Source of the DNA: Amaranthus tricolor
Taxonomy: Eukaryota > Streptophyta > Magnoliopsida > Caryophyllales > Amaranthaceae
DNA length: 64,000 nucleotides
Direction of reading: 5' to 3'
Assembly: GCF_026212465.1 (NCBI RefSeq)
Contig: NC_080058.1
Location: forward strand, 20,039,333-20,103,332
How positions within the stretch are numbered: position 1 is the first letter of the stretch; each line of letters opens with the position of its first letter. The notes under the pieces were generated by a model, which worked only from the letters and a program-made list of their open reading frames with translations, did no database searches and was not told the DNA's origin. Below, one piece after another: positions 25,201 through 33,705 of the stretch. The position numbers and the translations under genes are program-made.

Positions 25201-28200
25201 TAACAGGTCTCGTATTATTAGCTAGATACATTAGAGCTCCAATTGCGCTTAAATATGGCACTTCAGGGCCAAGAATCTCCTCGTCTTCTTCACAAGGTCG
25301 AAATGGATCATCTTTTGGTTTTAATGATCGCACTATCATTGGAGAGCTCAGCGGATGAGCTTTGTCCATATGAAATCTTTTTAGGACTTTTTCTGTATAG
25401 TTGGATTGGTGTACAAAGATTCCACCCCTTAAGTGCTCTATTTGTAATCCAAGGCAAAACTTTGTTTTCCCAAGATCTTTCATTTCGAATTCTTTCATCA
25501 AATATTTTGCAGTTTGTTCAAGCTCTTTGAGAGTTCTAATGATATTTAAATCATCAAAACATAAACTGCAATTATAGAAAATCCTGATTAAGTTCGTTTA
25601 ATAAATACACAAGGACTGATTTGATCATTTATGAATCCTTCTTTCAGGAGATATTCACTAAGACGGTTATACCACATTCTTCCAGATTGTTTTAGTCCAT
25701 AAAGTGACCTTTTCAGCTTTATGAAAAACATTTCTCGTGATTTGTGGTTTTCTGGCAACTTAAGTCCTTCAGGGACTTTCATATAAATGTCTGTATCAAG
25801 TGAACCATATAAATATGCGGTCACAACATCCATAAGTCGCATTTGCAAACTGTTTGAGACAGTTAGACTTATCAACAATCTTAATGTAGTCGCATCTACT
25901 ATTGGAGAATACGTCTCTTCATAATTAATCCCTGGTCATTGGGAAAAACCTTGTGCTACAAGTCGTGCCTTATATGTAACCACTTCATTTATCTCATTTC
26001 TTTTTCTTACAAACACCCATTTATAGCCGACCGGTTTTATACTATATGGTGTTTGGGTAATTTGTCCAAAAACTTCTCGTTTCTTAAGTGACTTTAATTC
26101 CGCTTGAATAGCATCTTTCCATTTTGGCCAATCATTCCTATGCCGACATTCTTGTATCGTTCTTAGTTCTATATCATTTTCATCAAGTGTTATTTCGGTA
26201 GCGATTGAATGAGCAAGTGCATCATTAACAATAACATTCTTTCGATTTATTTGTCTTTTAGTTGAAATGTAATTAATCGAAATTTTATTGTTATCTTTGA
26301 TATCATTATTTTCTTCTTCTCTGAGATTTTTTGATCCTCATCTCCAAAACTTCTTTCTTTACAATTCATTGAAGAAGTAATATTGATAACATTTGCCATT
26401 TCATTCAACCTTTTGGATTTTCTTTGTTTCAAATCCTTTGAACCAAGTGGTCTTCCACGCTTCGGGCGTGCAATAGATTCATTTTCGGTGGCTTTGTTAT
26501 CAGTGGGAATTTCAATTCGTGCCGGAATATTTGCCGCAGGAATATATGATTTTGTCACTTGCTTTGTTTCTAGAAATGCATCAGGTAATCTGTTTGCAAT
26601 ATATTGATTATGGACAATTAGTCTAACTTCTTGTTCAGAAGCATTCGTTTTTGGATCATATATTTTCAAATGTATTGCATTCCATGTGAGATCTATTTCC
26701 TTCTTATTTGGGTCCACTTTCTCTCCCCCTAAGGATGGGAATATTGTCTCATTAAAATGACAATCTGCAAATCTAGCATTAAATAAATCACCAGTCATTG
26801 GTTCTAAATATTTGATAATTGACGGGCATTCAAATCCAACATAAATTCCCATCCTTCTTTGTGGACCCATTTTTGTACGTTGGGGTGGTGTAATAGGGAC
26901 ATATACTGCACATTCAAATATTTTCAAGTGTGATATATTTGGTTCTCGACCATGCACTAATTGCTGTGGTGAATATTTATGATAAGCACTTGGTCTCAAT
27001 CTTATCAATGACGATGCGTGTATTATTGCATGGCCCCATGCAAATGATGGCAATTCGACCTCATTAATAATGGTCTTGCTATTAATTGGAGTCTTTTAAT
27101 CAATGATTCAGCCAGACCATTTTGAGTATGAACATGAGCTACTGGATGTTCTACGTCAATTCCAATTGACGTACAATAATCAATAAAAGTTTCAGATGTA
27201 AAATTCTCCGGCATTGTCAAGCCTTATTCGCTTAATTGTATAATCTAGAAATTGATTTCTCAATCGAATGATTTGAGCAAGTAATTTCGCAAATGCCACA
27301 TTTCTAGTTTGTAGGAGACTTACATGTACCCATCGTGTTGAGGCATCAATCAATACCATAAAATATCTAAATGGCCCAGAAGTAGGATTAAATGACCCAC
27401 ATATATCTCCATGAATTCTTTCCAGAAATTTAGGAGTTTCAGTTGCAATTTTATTTAAAGATGGTCTAATTATCAATTTGCCTTGTGAGCATATAGAACA
27501 TGATAATTCATTTGGTTGGAAAATTCTAATTTCTTCATTGAATGCCCAATTGAATTTTCAATAATTTTTTGCATCATTCCCACAACAAGTGACCCAATCG
27601 GTCATGCCATAAATTCATCATTTCTTTATTATCTAACTTCTGGTTAGACACCATGTTTATCTCAACAGGTTTTATATTAATGCGATATAATCTCGATGAG
27701 TATGCTGGTAATTTTTCATGAATGCTTTTCTTGCCGCATTTTTCAAATGTGACACATAAATATTCAGTATGATTTTCAGTCATTGTTTCTAAATGATAAC
27801 CATTTTGGCGTACATCTTTAAAACTTATGAGATATCGTCGAGATTTACTCGAATATAAAGCATCATTAATTACTAGTTTTGTCCCATCAGGAAGTATTAT
27901 TTGAGCTTTTCTATATCCTTCTATTAGTGTAGTAGTTCCAGAGATTGTGGTGACATCTGTTTTCACCATCTTCAACTCAGAAAAATATTTTTTGTTCTTT
28001 AGGATAGTGTGAGTTGTTCCACTATCTAGGAGGCATTGATATTTGAATCCATTTTCAAACTGATCAATATCTTCATATTAAATAAATAGATAGTTAAAAT
28101 AAAATTTCATTAACATTAGATGATATCAATACATAAAAAGGAGATTGCATATAAAAAAAAGGAAATACAACTAAATAAGCACCACAATATTGTTAAGAAA

Positions 28201-29550
28201 AATTCAAATATCTTCGTCGTATTCTTTATCATTTTCATCGCCATCTAAATAGAAGTCTGAAAGGTCAAGATTAGGCATTGACGTGCTTGCTTTATTATAA
28301 GGATCGACATTAGGCATTGAAGTGCTTGCTTCATTAAAGTTTGCTTCCACACCTTTACCCTTTTTTCTTTTGGGAAGCTAAATACAACTCCACCAAATGT
28401 TTGGCAGTACGACATGTACGTGCCCAATGCCCCGTCATGCCACATTTGTAACAAATATTTTCTTTTCCTTCTTGATGACTATTTTTATTTTGATATCCAA
28501 CTTGTTTTCCCCTTCGAGAATTATTATTGTAATGACCATTTTGGCAATTTTAGGGAAAGTGGCCTCTACCAAATCCTTGAAACTTTCTACCATGTCCATT
28601 AAAATTTCCACGACCTTGTCCTAATCCTCTTCCTTGGGAATTTCCGCGTCCTCTACCACGATTATTATAATTTCCACGGCCTTTATTTTCAACAACATGT
28701 GCTTTAGGCACATGTGTTTTAGTAGAGTGTGTCTCACGGATAGTTTGAGATCCAATAGGTCTCATATTATGATTTTTCCAGACAAGATCATTATGTTGTT
28801 CAGCCAGTGAAAGTACTACACTCAGATATGAATATCTTTTGAAATTTTTTTCCCTATATTGTTATTGCAGAATAATGTTTGATAAATGAAAAGTAGATGA
28901 TGTGAGTTCAATCATTTCTGCATCAGTCACCGGGTGCTCAACAATATTTCAACATTGATGCAATTCGGTATAATGTTTGAATTGTACTCACTGAGAGTCT
29001 TAAAATCAGAAAATCATAAATTCTTCCACTCATGGCTAGCTTGTGGAAGAAGCACCCTTTTGTGGTGATTAAATCTTTCAACAAGAAAGTACCACAATGT
29101 TTTGGGATCTTTTATGAATAAATTTTCGAATTTAAGGCTATCATGAATATGATGCCTCAAGAGGAGTAAGGCTTTGCCCTTTTCTTGATTTGTAGCTACC
29201 TTTATTTTAATAGCTTGAGTTCCATCTATTGGATCCTTTTCTTTTACTTTCAATACAGTATGTTCAAGTCCTTGAGCTTCTAAGTTCATGATGGCATCTT
29301 CTTTCCATTCTAAGAATTTTTGTCTAATTAAGTCTAGTATGTTGAATAGTCTTTTGGTAATTTATGCCATACTTGCTACATAATATATATACTTGTTTTG
29401 TAAGTATATGACAATGCAATAATTCTTATATTTTCAAAATAATAAACCATTAGAAAAATTATGATGTTTTAATTTCATAATCTTCTCCCCCTTGGTTTGT
29501 TATGAATTTGTTGTAGATAATAAATTTATGAATAAATCAAGAACAAGAGA

Positions 29551-29615
<65 letters not shown>

Positions 29616-31899
29616 GGAGAAGAACGAAAAAAAAATTAAAGACAATAAATGCTAAAGAGGGTAAAAAAATAGCATTTACATAATATATTAGTATAATTTA
29701 TCATACAAAATGCACTAACAAACAAAAGAAAATATGACAAAAAAAATCATGTGCATTTTGTTTCTTCTTCTTCAAAATAAATTAGTTCTTCATAATTATT
29801 ATAATTCCTAATGCTACAAGAAGGACCACCAAACCCATAATTAAGGAGATATATAATTTGAGTTTGGCAAAATTATCTTCAAATCTAAAAGTATGGGAAG
29901 AGGAAGAAGATGGATTGTTTTTGTGATGTTGGTACATTGTCGATGGAAGGAAGAAGGAGAAGGAGGGTTTTTGATGTAAAGAGTAAAGTTGAAAGGATAA
30001 GGGGTATGAGGTAAAAAAATTGGGGTAATCCGATTTTATAGATGGTTATCCCAAATTGTACAATATACCGTATTATTTATGTATACTTAAAAGAAATACG
30101 TAAAGTAAAAGGTAAAAAAATGCACATGGATATAAATGCAAATACTGCAAATAAAAAAATGCACTTATAAATATATGAGAATAAAAAAATAATGCTAATC
30201 GTCCATTTAGGCGGTAAAGGAAAAACAATTAGCCAACCATATATGCGGTTTAAAGAGTAACAAAAGAAATAAATAATACTAACCGTCCATTAAGGAGGTA
30301 AAAGAAAAAAACAATTAGCCAGCCATATAGGCGGTATAAAATAAAATAATAACAAAAGCATTAAAGTGTTCTTGTCATCCGTAAAGGTGACGTATTTGTC
30401 CAATAAATTATTTTATGGGTCATTTAAATTTATCTTGTAACGTTTAGTACTTGTTTCTCCCTCATCATCTTTGGTTCTTTTATTACTTGTTGAGTGTTTA
30501 TTTTCAGTTGATGTTGTCGAGGCATTATTAGTTGGTTGTATTGATGAATTATTTGTTGGTCGTACTGGTGGAATATTAGTCGGTGGAACTAGTGGATTAT
30601 TAGTTGGTCATACATGTGAATTACGAGTTGGTGGTATTGGTAGACCATTAGTATTATTGGGATTATTATGTCGGAGCTGATTTAAATCAGTCCTTGCTGG
30701 GTTTGTCCTGAAGGGTATGGAATTATGCTCAATTATAAAATATAAAAATGTGTTGAAAACATCTTGTATGACGATGTTGATACCATTTGATTGTTGGTCT
30801 ATTTGTGGTTACTGATGAAGAAAAATGCTTAATTAGGTTTTAAAAATATTACCTTCTTGATTATTAAGGGTAGAGCTGGTACTGATAACGTGTTAAAACT
30901 TAGAGAGATAAGGAGGAAATAGAATGAGTAAAAGTTAGAAGATGGAGATGTTTTTACTCATTGGTGTGATTTTTTACATTGGTGAACTTCCATATTTATA
31001 GGCAAATTCATCTCCAATTACATTTAATGCATTCACATTAGGGTAAATTCATTAATTACCTTTCACACTATATTCATTAATTACCTTTCACACTATATTT
31101 CAACAGAGAGTAAATTTCAACGTAAAATTGACAGGCAACAACTTTTGCTTTTTTTTTGTTTTGTTTTTTTTCCAACTATGTAAATGGTACTTTGTAAACA
31201 CTATTTATATTTACTTTTAATTTGTATTATGTTCTTAGTTTATAAGTTTAATTATAGTTAAAATTTTGTTTGTTCGTCTCAATGTGAAGGTTATTAATAT
31301 AAACTTTTTATCTAATTTTTAATTAAAGATATTATGTATTGAATTAGTTGGCAAACATGAAAAAAAAGATAAACATTAATTTTGAATTGCAGCAGGGAGT
31401 ATATAATACTCCCTTCTATTTAACTCATGTGTCTCATTTTAGTTTTTAGCAATTTTTAGGTGATCAAATTGAAACTATATGGGAAGAAGAAAGAGTGCAT
31501 TATCTTTCAATTTGATACGGGTAAAGTGAAAATAGTAAGTGTAAAGATGTGAAAATTTTAAGTTTTATTAAGGGTAAATTGATAAAGTTAACATATCTAA
31601 AATTGAAATGAAATATTTACACTGATTTGATCCAATAAGAAAATAAGACACTTACGAATAATAATCCCTCCTATTCGCCCAATGTGTCTCATCTGACATT
31701 TCACTATTTTTTAGATGGTTAAATAAAACCACATTTGAAAGAAAAGTGTTTAATATGCATAAAGTAGAATTAAAAGGTGTGAAAAAAGTAGGTTTAATAA
31801 GAATAAATTAATAAAGTGAACACTTTTAAAATAAAAATAAGACATTTAAGGTGATTTGACCAAATAAGAAAATGAAACACTTAAAGTGAATAGAAGGGA

Positions 31900-31962
<63 letters not shown>

Positions 31963-33416
31963 TAGAGTAGCTAGATAATGAATGAAGAGTAGGTAATAAT
32001 AACCTGAAGTTGTTTGGATGTGCGAAGAAACCAAGACTGCTGAGAAGGTTGAATCCACTCATATCCAACGTAGTAAAAAGGAGTGAAACTGTAAGTGTAA
32101 TCACCACTATCAAGAAGATAAAGGTTGAGTACAGATTTGTTCTGTAAAGAGGAACCTTCTACTCCACCAACCTCCAAGTTATAGTTACCCCAACCCCAAA
32201 TACTCTCTCCTTCTTCAAGATTTGCTGGGTTTTTCAGTGACAATGTGTTTTTCATACCTACTATGTATTCCATTACAACTTCTCTTGAAAGTCCAGTTTG
32301 TAGATAGTTTACATCATGGTTCCCTAATATTGCAGTCCATGGTTTGTTTGACTCAATTGCTGGCCCAAACATTTCGTCCATGGATCTATTGTAGTTATAG
32401 CAGTCTATTGTATGCACGTTGTCACCTGCACATCCAATTCAAATAAATACAACTATTAGGCTGTGACAATTATAATCACTGCGTTAGCACACTTGTGTCG
32501 AGGCACCCACAGGCTCAAGCCTCCAAATTCATGATTAATGAGCATTAACTTGCGTACATGCTTAATTGTTAGAATTAGTGTTCAAAATTAGAAACTAATT
32601 AGTAACTTCAATTTGAAGTTCTTATTAATACCTTAAAATTAGTTTTAAATCGTTATTTTGCAGAGTTTCTTTAATGGATAATTTAATTGCTAGAAATATA
32701 AGAGTTAGTTAGTGGATTATGTTTACCCAATATTTAAAGTTAATTTCCTTTAGTTAATATAGTTTTATAACTTGGTAAGTCTATAAAAAAGTTATTTCTG
32801 TTGAATTAATTATAATAGTTTTACTTTTATAATTATACCATATTTACTTCCTTTTAATCTTTTTCCTAATAAGACATTGAACCTTTTTCCTAAAATTATA
32901 TAGTAGAATACTATTAAATTTGCAAGTTTATAATCCACTATTTTAATAATATAACATGTAAAATATATCGACAACAATCAGTTCATCATGATTATTATGA
33001 TAAGACCATTATACACAGAAAAAAAAAAAGAAAAATAATAAGTTACCAGTGAAAACAATGAGGTCAGGGTTCTCAGCAGCAATAAAACGACGGAGATAAT
33101 CAGTGGTATTAAGATCAGAGCAAGATTCCAATTGAGAAGGTAAGACATCAGTACAAGGAGTATCCTTGCCATTAGCGTAGTGGGAATCTGAGATTTGTAG
33201 AATCTTAAACTCTCCATTAGAGTTGAATCTTAATTTGCCCTCATATCTTGCTGACCCTGTTCCAACTACTACTATTAGGAGTACTACTATTAAACGCACA
33301 CTAAATTCTTGTGGCTTCCAACTTCTTGAACAACAACATAGAAAGCCTGACCTCATCATTTTTTTATTCAATGATTTTCTTTGAAAGCTCAGATAGTCTG
33401 AACTGTACTTAACCAA
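13182..33416 (-). CDS. Purple acid phosphatase-like protein (PAP28/29 class)
   Basis: Four exons on the minus strand: 33416-33047, 32425-32004, 13748-13304 and 13222-13182. All junctions are GT/AG and phase-consistent, giving about 425 aa. An N-terminal hydrophobic stretch (SVRLIVVLLIVVVGTGSA) looks like a signal peptide or anchor. Metallophosphoesterase motifs appear in order: QISDSHYANG, VFTGD (across the exon 1/2 junction), LGNHD, FHIPIPEF and VGHGHVNDYC. The metal ligands therefore look retained, although this plant subgroup is often labelled 'probable inactive'. Expected role: secreted or endomembrane phosphatase-type metalloenzyme. A second in-frame start lies at 33359-33357 (MMRSGF). 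Intron 2 is about 18.3 kb and filled with transposons, all apparently tolerated. The last exon adds only 13 residues. Confidence 0.9.
13304..13748 (-). CDS. Phosphatase exon 3
   Basis: The acceptor is CTAATCTGCAG|GAAGCC and the donor is CTACTG|GTATTT. It encodes PAPGLVFFHIPIPEF, the GHGHVNDYCG metal site and the C-terminal SILTWKRLQDDHLTVID stretch. It joins residue for residue to exon 2 as expected for the family. Confidence 0.9.
13755..14886. other. Intronic AT-rich stretch
   Basis: About 13,955-14,290 begins with a MITE-like CTACCTCTATCC end and runs into very AT-rich TTATTATGAATATTAAT repeats. About 14,500-14,680 is GC-richer and unidentified. No gene is seen. Confidence 0.35.
14895..15863. 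mobile_element. Non-autonomous hAT element (0.97 kb)
   Basis: The left end is CAGGACCGGCCCTAG. The right end, reversed, reads TAGTGCCGTTTCTCTGATTT. Both are imperfect, but they have the usual hAT form followed by GGGCCC-rich subterminal sequence. The flanking 8-mers ATTTGTTG (14887-14894) and ATTTGATG (15864-15871) differ by one base, fitting an aged TSD. No transposase motif is present; the 74-codon frame inside is probably chance. Confidence 0.65.
15905..18209 (+). mobile_element. Defective hAT element, MYM/TTF finger type
   Basis: The ends are TAGTGGCAGATCTATT (left) and, reversed, CAGTGGCGGATTTAGG (right). The flanking 8-mers GTCAGAGG (15897-15904) and GTCATAGG (18210-18217) differ by one base. 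The interior carries broken pieces of a TTF-finger hAT transposase. It inserted only 34 bp from the neighbouring 0.97-kb hAT derivative's TSD. Confidence 0.8.
16748..17885 (+). pseudogene. Degraded hAT transposase (zinc finger MYM-type 1-like)
   Basis: There are three plus-strand pieces. 16748-17089 is a TTF-type finger with the FKFTKFGIKNRRFN and DAAFCFACYLFKD motifs. 17117-17521 holds a DUF4371-like region (EIGEECFAILADG). 17673-17885 is the C-terminal dimerisation segment (LLKLIFLLPMTTSIVERSFS). Frame breaks separate the first two. Most of the catalytic middle (normally several hundred residues between ILADG and the C-terminus) is deleted, so it cannot be active. It lies antisense in the phosphatase intron. 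Confidence 0.82.
18218..20145. other. Intronic intergenic-type sequence with hAT-MITE-like pieces
   Basis: 18,950-19,040 (GGGATGGATCGG, GGTCGGGCCAGG), 19,340-19,495 (GGGTGGGTTACC, GTGGGCGGGTAGCGG) and 19,815-19,880 (GGGCCCGCAGGCAGG, CATCCAAATCCACCC) are GC-rich islands. They resemble the subterminal regions of a 'TAGGGATG' hAT-type non-autonomous element, but clear termini and a TSD could not be assigned. No gene is recognised. Confidence 0.35.
20146..20860 (+). repeat. Copia-3: 3' internal segment plus LTR (left copy)
   Basis: This repeats 22,245-22,985 in direct orientation. It consists of a coding-like block (SSKSHLNGGEFNHLV..., 20,149-20,365) followed by about 470 bp of LTR-like sequence with the phrases GGGATTCATTAGGGTT and CATTTGAGAGAGATTGACAT. 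The left copy lacks about 26 bp present in the right copy. The exact LTR ends are not clear. Confidence 0.65.
20932..22460 (+). pseudogene. Ty1/copia gag-protease remnant (copia-3)
   Basis: Gag starts at about 20,932 (MAKFYIPLF) and is broken by a frameshift within a few codons and by a TGA where a Trp is expected. The UBN2-type region has KALLLLASLPKSYKN. A CCHC knuckle, CYYCKKKGHIQMMC, lies at about 21,614-21,655. The retropepsin reads WAINAGCSFHIC (about 21,808), where the usual catalytic motif is L/I-D-S/A-G, so Asp is Asn here. The GAG-pre-integrase part follows (21,950-22,160). Integrase and reverse transcriptase are absent: the sequence jumps to the block that precedes the LTR. The longest frame is 21681-22601. 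Confidence 0.8.
22245..22985 (+). repeat. Copia-3: 3' internal segment plus LTR (right copy)
   Basis: This is a direct duplicate of 20,146-20,860 at roughly 90% by eye. With the left copy it gives the order X-LTR-gag-PR-X-LTR, expected from LTR recombination in a tandem or partly deleted copia insertion. Confidence 0.65.
23150..23560. mobile_element. MITE-like repeat with TGAGAC termini
   Basis: Inverted phrases GTGAGACGGCTTAATATGGG (left) and GGTCTCACCGTGAGACCGTC (right) surround AT-rich DNA. They carry the words GGGCTGGCCCAATA / TATTGGGTCAGCCCAATA and a second GAGACTGTCTCAACATGGGA. It is non-coding. A related GAGACGGTCTATAATATAGAC stretch occurs at 34,243. TIR limits are uncertain. Confidence 0.5.
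23561..23816. other. Short AT-rich intronic spacer
   Basis: Poly-A-rich sequence between two MITEs. Nothing recognisable. Confidence 0.4.
23817..24063. mobile_element. Stowaway-like MITE (~247 bp)
   Basis: The left end CTCCCTCTAATTCAACATTA and right end GTGTTAAATTGGAGGGAG are inverted, and TA follows on the right. It shares interior phrases (AAACGAATCAAACAAGATCC, ACATGACTATGTTTTAACTT) with the MITEs at 2.3 and 36.4 kb. Confidence 0.7.
24157..24178. mobile_element. Left fragment of the MITE split by copia-1
   Basis: TACTCCTTGAAAATTTAGAA lies immediately left of the copia-1 LTR. The rest of the MITE (ending GCAGCAGGGAGTA at 31,401) lies immediately right of the other LTR, so copia-1 landed inside a MITE. 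Confidence 0.6.
24179..24394 (-). repeat. Copia-1 3' LTR
   Basis: Starts TGTTAAAAC and ends TTTCAACA. It contains an internal direct duplication of a ~25-bp unit (CACTATATTCATTAATTACC..., about 24,332-24,390). The 5' copy at 30,891 shares it, so the duplication predates insertion. Confidence 0.88.
24560..25577 (-). pseudogene. Copia-1 RT end and RNase H
   Basis: 25079-25501 carries FEMKDLGKTKFCLGLQIEHL, ALMYLANNTRP and the HWNGIKHLLRYVRGT stretch. 24560-24913 carries the RNase H end (TKHIALNFFFAHDLQ, IDQFTKSLP). Stops and shifts separate them. The catalytic RT motif just upstream (about 25,550) has two extra bases, so YVDD is destroyed. Confidence 0.85.
25588..25930 (-). pseudogene. Copia-1 reverse transcriptase N-terminal part
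   Basis: The open stretch 25588-25878 reads LQMRLMDVVTAYLYGSLDTD, KLKRSLYGLKQSGRMWYNRL and CVFIKRT, the fingers/palm of a copia reverse transcriptase. It ends at a TAA just before the catalytic loop. Confidence 0.85.
26100..27480 (-). pseudogene. Copia-1 integrase
   Basis: 27192-27476 contains the integrase core start (ERIHGDICGSF, YFMVLIDASTRW, RIRLDNAGEF). 27023-27220 has HTQNGLAESLIKRLQ. 26247-27053 continues with HYKYSPQQLVHG-like and RMGIYVGFECPSIIKYLEPM motifs and a basic GRPLGSKDLKQRKSKR tail. The pieces lie in different frames. About 25,930-26,230 encodes the linker region (KWVFVRKRNE type) in degraded form. Confidence 0.85.
27574..28080 (-). pseudogene. Copia-1 protease and GAG-pre-integrase region
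   Basis: 27574-27975 encodes a GAG-pre-integrase domain ending LWHDRLGHLLWE. The protease lies just upstream (CLLDSGTTHTIL-like at about 28,000-28,045). It is homologous to the same region of plant copia polyproteins but not continuous with the gag frame. Confidence 0.75.
28245..29310 (-). pseudogene. Copia-1 gag remnant
   Basis: 29014-29289 holds UBN2-type gag (KALLLLRHHIHDSLKFENLF). 28550-28765 is an Arg/Gly-rich nucleic-acid-binding stretch (RGRGNSQGRGLGQGRGNFNG). A CCHC knuckle, CYKCGMTGHWARTC, is encoded at about 28,410-28,455. Several frame breaks are present. Confidence 0.8.
29549..29612. repeat. (AAT)n microsatellite in copia-1 leader
   Basis: About 20 uninterrupted TAA units lie within the copia-1 5' leader. 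Confidence 0.95.
30140..30700. repeat. Tandem repeats in the copia-1 5' leader
   Basis: About 30,185-30,340 holds two ~90-bp units with CCGTCCATTTAGGCGG / ACAATTAGCCAACCATATA words. About 30,515-30,645 holds four degenerate ~33-bp units of the type TTAGTTGGT.G.ACTGGTGGA. They are unlikely to be translated. Confidence 0.6.
30891..31105 (-). repeat. Copia-1 5' LTR
   Basis: Runs TGTTAAAAC to TTTCAACA and is about 96% identical to the other LTR. The 5-mer GAGAG follows. Confidence 0.88.
31111..31399. mobile_element. Right part of the MITE interrupted by copia-1
   Basis: It continues the 24,157-24,178 fragment and ends in GCAGCAGGGAGTA. Interior words (CACTATTTATATTTACTTTTA, GTTCGTCTCAATGTGAAGG) match the MITE at 2.3 kb. 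Confidence 0.6.
31409..31662. mobile_element. Stowaway-like MITE
   Basis: It starts CTCCCTTCTATTTAACTCAT after TA. The interior carries TGTGTCTCATTTTA and, at the right, AATAAGACACTTACGAATA. The outer right end is lost where it abuts the next MITE. Confidence 0.6.
31664..31900. mobile_element. Stowaway-like MITE
   Basis: The left end ATCCCTCCTATTCGCCCAAT and right end TTAAAGTGAATAGAAGGGAG are inverted. Inside it TGTGTCTCATCTG pairs with GAAAATGAAACACTT. It is directly adjacent to the preceding MITE and to an AAT microsatellite. Confidence 0.7.
31903..31962. repeat. (AAT)n microsatellite beside phosphatase exon 2
   Basis: About 20 TAA units lie some 40 bp inside intron 2 from the exon 2 donor site. 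Confidence 0.95.
32004..32425 (-). CDS. Phosphatase exon 2
   Basis: The acceptor is GGATGTGCAG|GTGACAACG and the donor is CTTCAG|GTTATT. It encodes GDN, the LGNHD motif and the conserved NKSVLNLYLLDSGDY and SQQSWFLRTSKQLQ stretches. The next exon starts in the same phase (0) although it lies 18.3 kb away. Confidence 0.9.
33047..33416 (-). CDS. Phosphatase exon 1
   Basis: Encodes the N-terminus through VFTG. The donor is ACTG|GTAACT and the exon ends in phase 1. It contains the hydrophobic leader and the first metal-binding motif (SDSHYANG). Intron 1 is 621 bp and contains only AT-rich sequence. Confidence 0.88.
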
Positions 33417-33523
33417 CTACATATATTCTGGTATGAAGTATTAATCTCAAAACAATAACTCTTTAATTTGCGTTAATCGTCCCACGAAAGTATATATCAC
33501 TGTCACGTCACGTGTTGTTAAAC
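33417..33523 (-). promoter_or_regulatory. Phosphatase core promoter with G-box
   Basis: Upstream of the ATG (33416) the minus strand has TATATA at 33496-33491, about 75 nt from the ATG. A G-box CACGTG lies at 33509-33514 inside GTCACGTCACGTG, which also contains an ACGTCA word. Directly beyond, at 33,524, a MULE end begins, so only about 107 bp of native promoter remain contiguous. G-boxes bind bZIP/bHLH factors in plants; the function here is inferred. Confidence 0.55.
33515..33523 (-). repeat. 9-bp target-site duplication (GTTTAACAA, minus strand)
   Basis: The minus strand reads GTTTAACAA directly outside the MULE end at 33,524. The identical 9-mer is at 40875-40883 on the plus strand directly outside another MULE end. 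Nine bases is the MULE target-site length. Confidence 0.6.
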
Positions 33524-33705
33524 CCAATTCTTATATTCCGCCACCCTTTTTATTTTATCGCCACCCCCCTGAGTAAATTACCATTTTACCTTTACTTTAT
33601 AAAAAATTAACAACATTACTATTAAGGGTAAAATTCCTATATATACCACACTCCACCTAAAATTATTCTCACTACTACTAAATACAACTCACTAGAGCTA
33701 TACTC
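33524..33705. mobile_element. MULE terminal inverted repeat (orphan end)
   Basis: It begins CCAATTCTTATATTCCGCC and runs about 180 bp as the near-exact reverse complement of 47,341-47,521. Shared words are TTTTATCGCCACCCCCCTGA, CTATATATACCACACTCCAC and TAAATACAACTCACTA. Beyond about 33,700 the similarity ends abruptly. No MULE coding sequence follows directly. Confidence 0.85.

Larger units (their letters stand above)
24179..31105 (-). mobile_element. Ty1/copia element copia-1, degraded, complete ends
   Basis: Two direct LTRs, 24179-24394 and 30891-31105 (about 215 bp), both run TGTTAAAAC...TTTCAACA and differ at about 8 positions (~96%). Flanking 5-mers GAAAG and GAGAG differ by one base. 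The polypurine tract, reversed, is AAGGGGGAG next to 24,394. The primer site side (reversed from 30,890) reads CGTTATCAGTACC. The order of domains on the minus strand is gag, protease, integrase, RT, RNase H, all frame-broken. At this divergence the insertion is moderately old. Confidence 0.9.
13749..32003 (-). other. 18.3-kb transposon-filled intron 2 of the phosphatase gene
   Basis: The GT donor (32003-32002) and AG acceptor (13750-13749) are intact. Contents from right to left: an AAT microsatellite, three abutting MITEs, copia-1 inside the first MITE, a TGAGACGG-type MITE, copia-3 remnants, a defective MYM/TTF hAT and a small hAT derivative. Copia-1 lies in the same orientation as the host gene, and copia-3 is opposite. 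Confidence 0.85.

Noticed and set aside
31826..32113. ORFs with poly-Leu or poly-Tyr
   Set aside because: Translation of an AAT microsatellite plus the antisense of exon 2.
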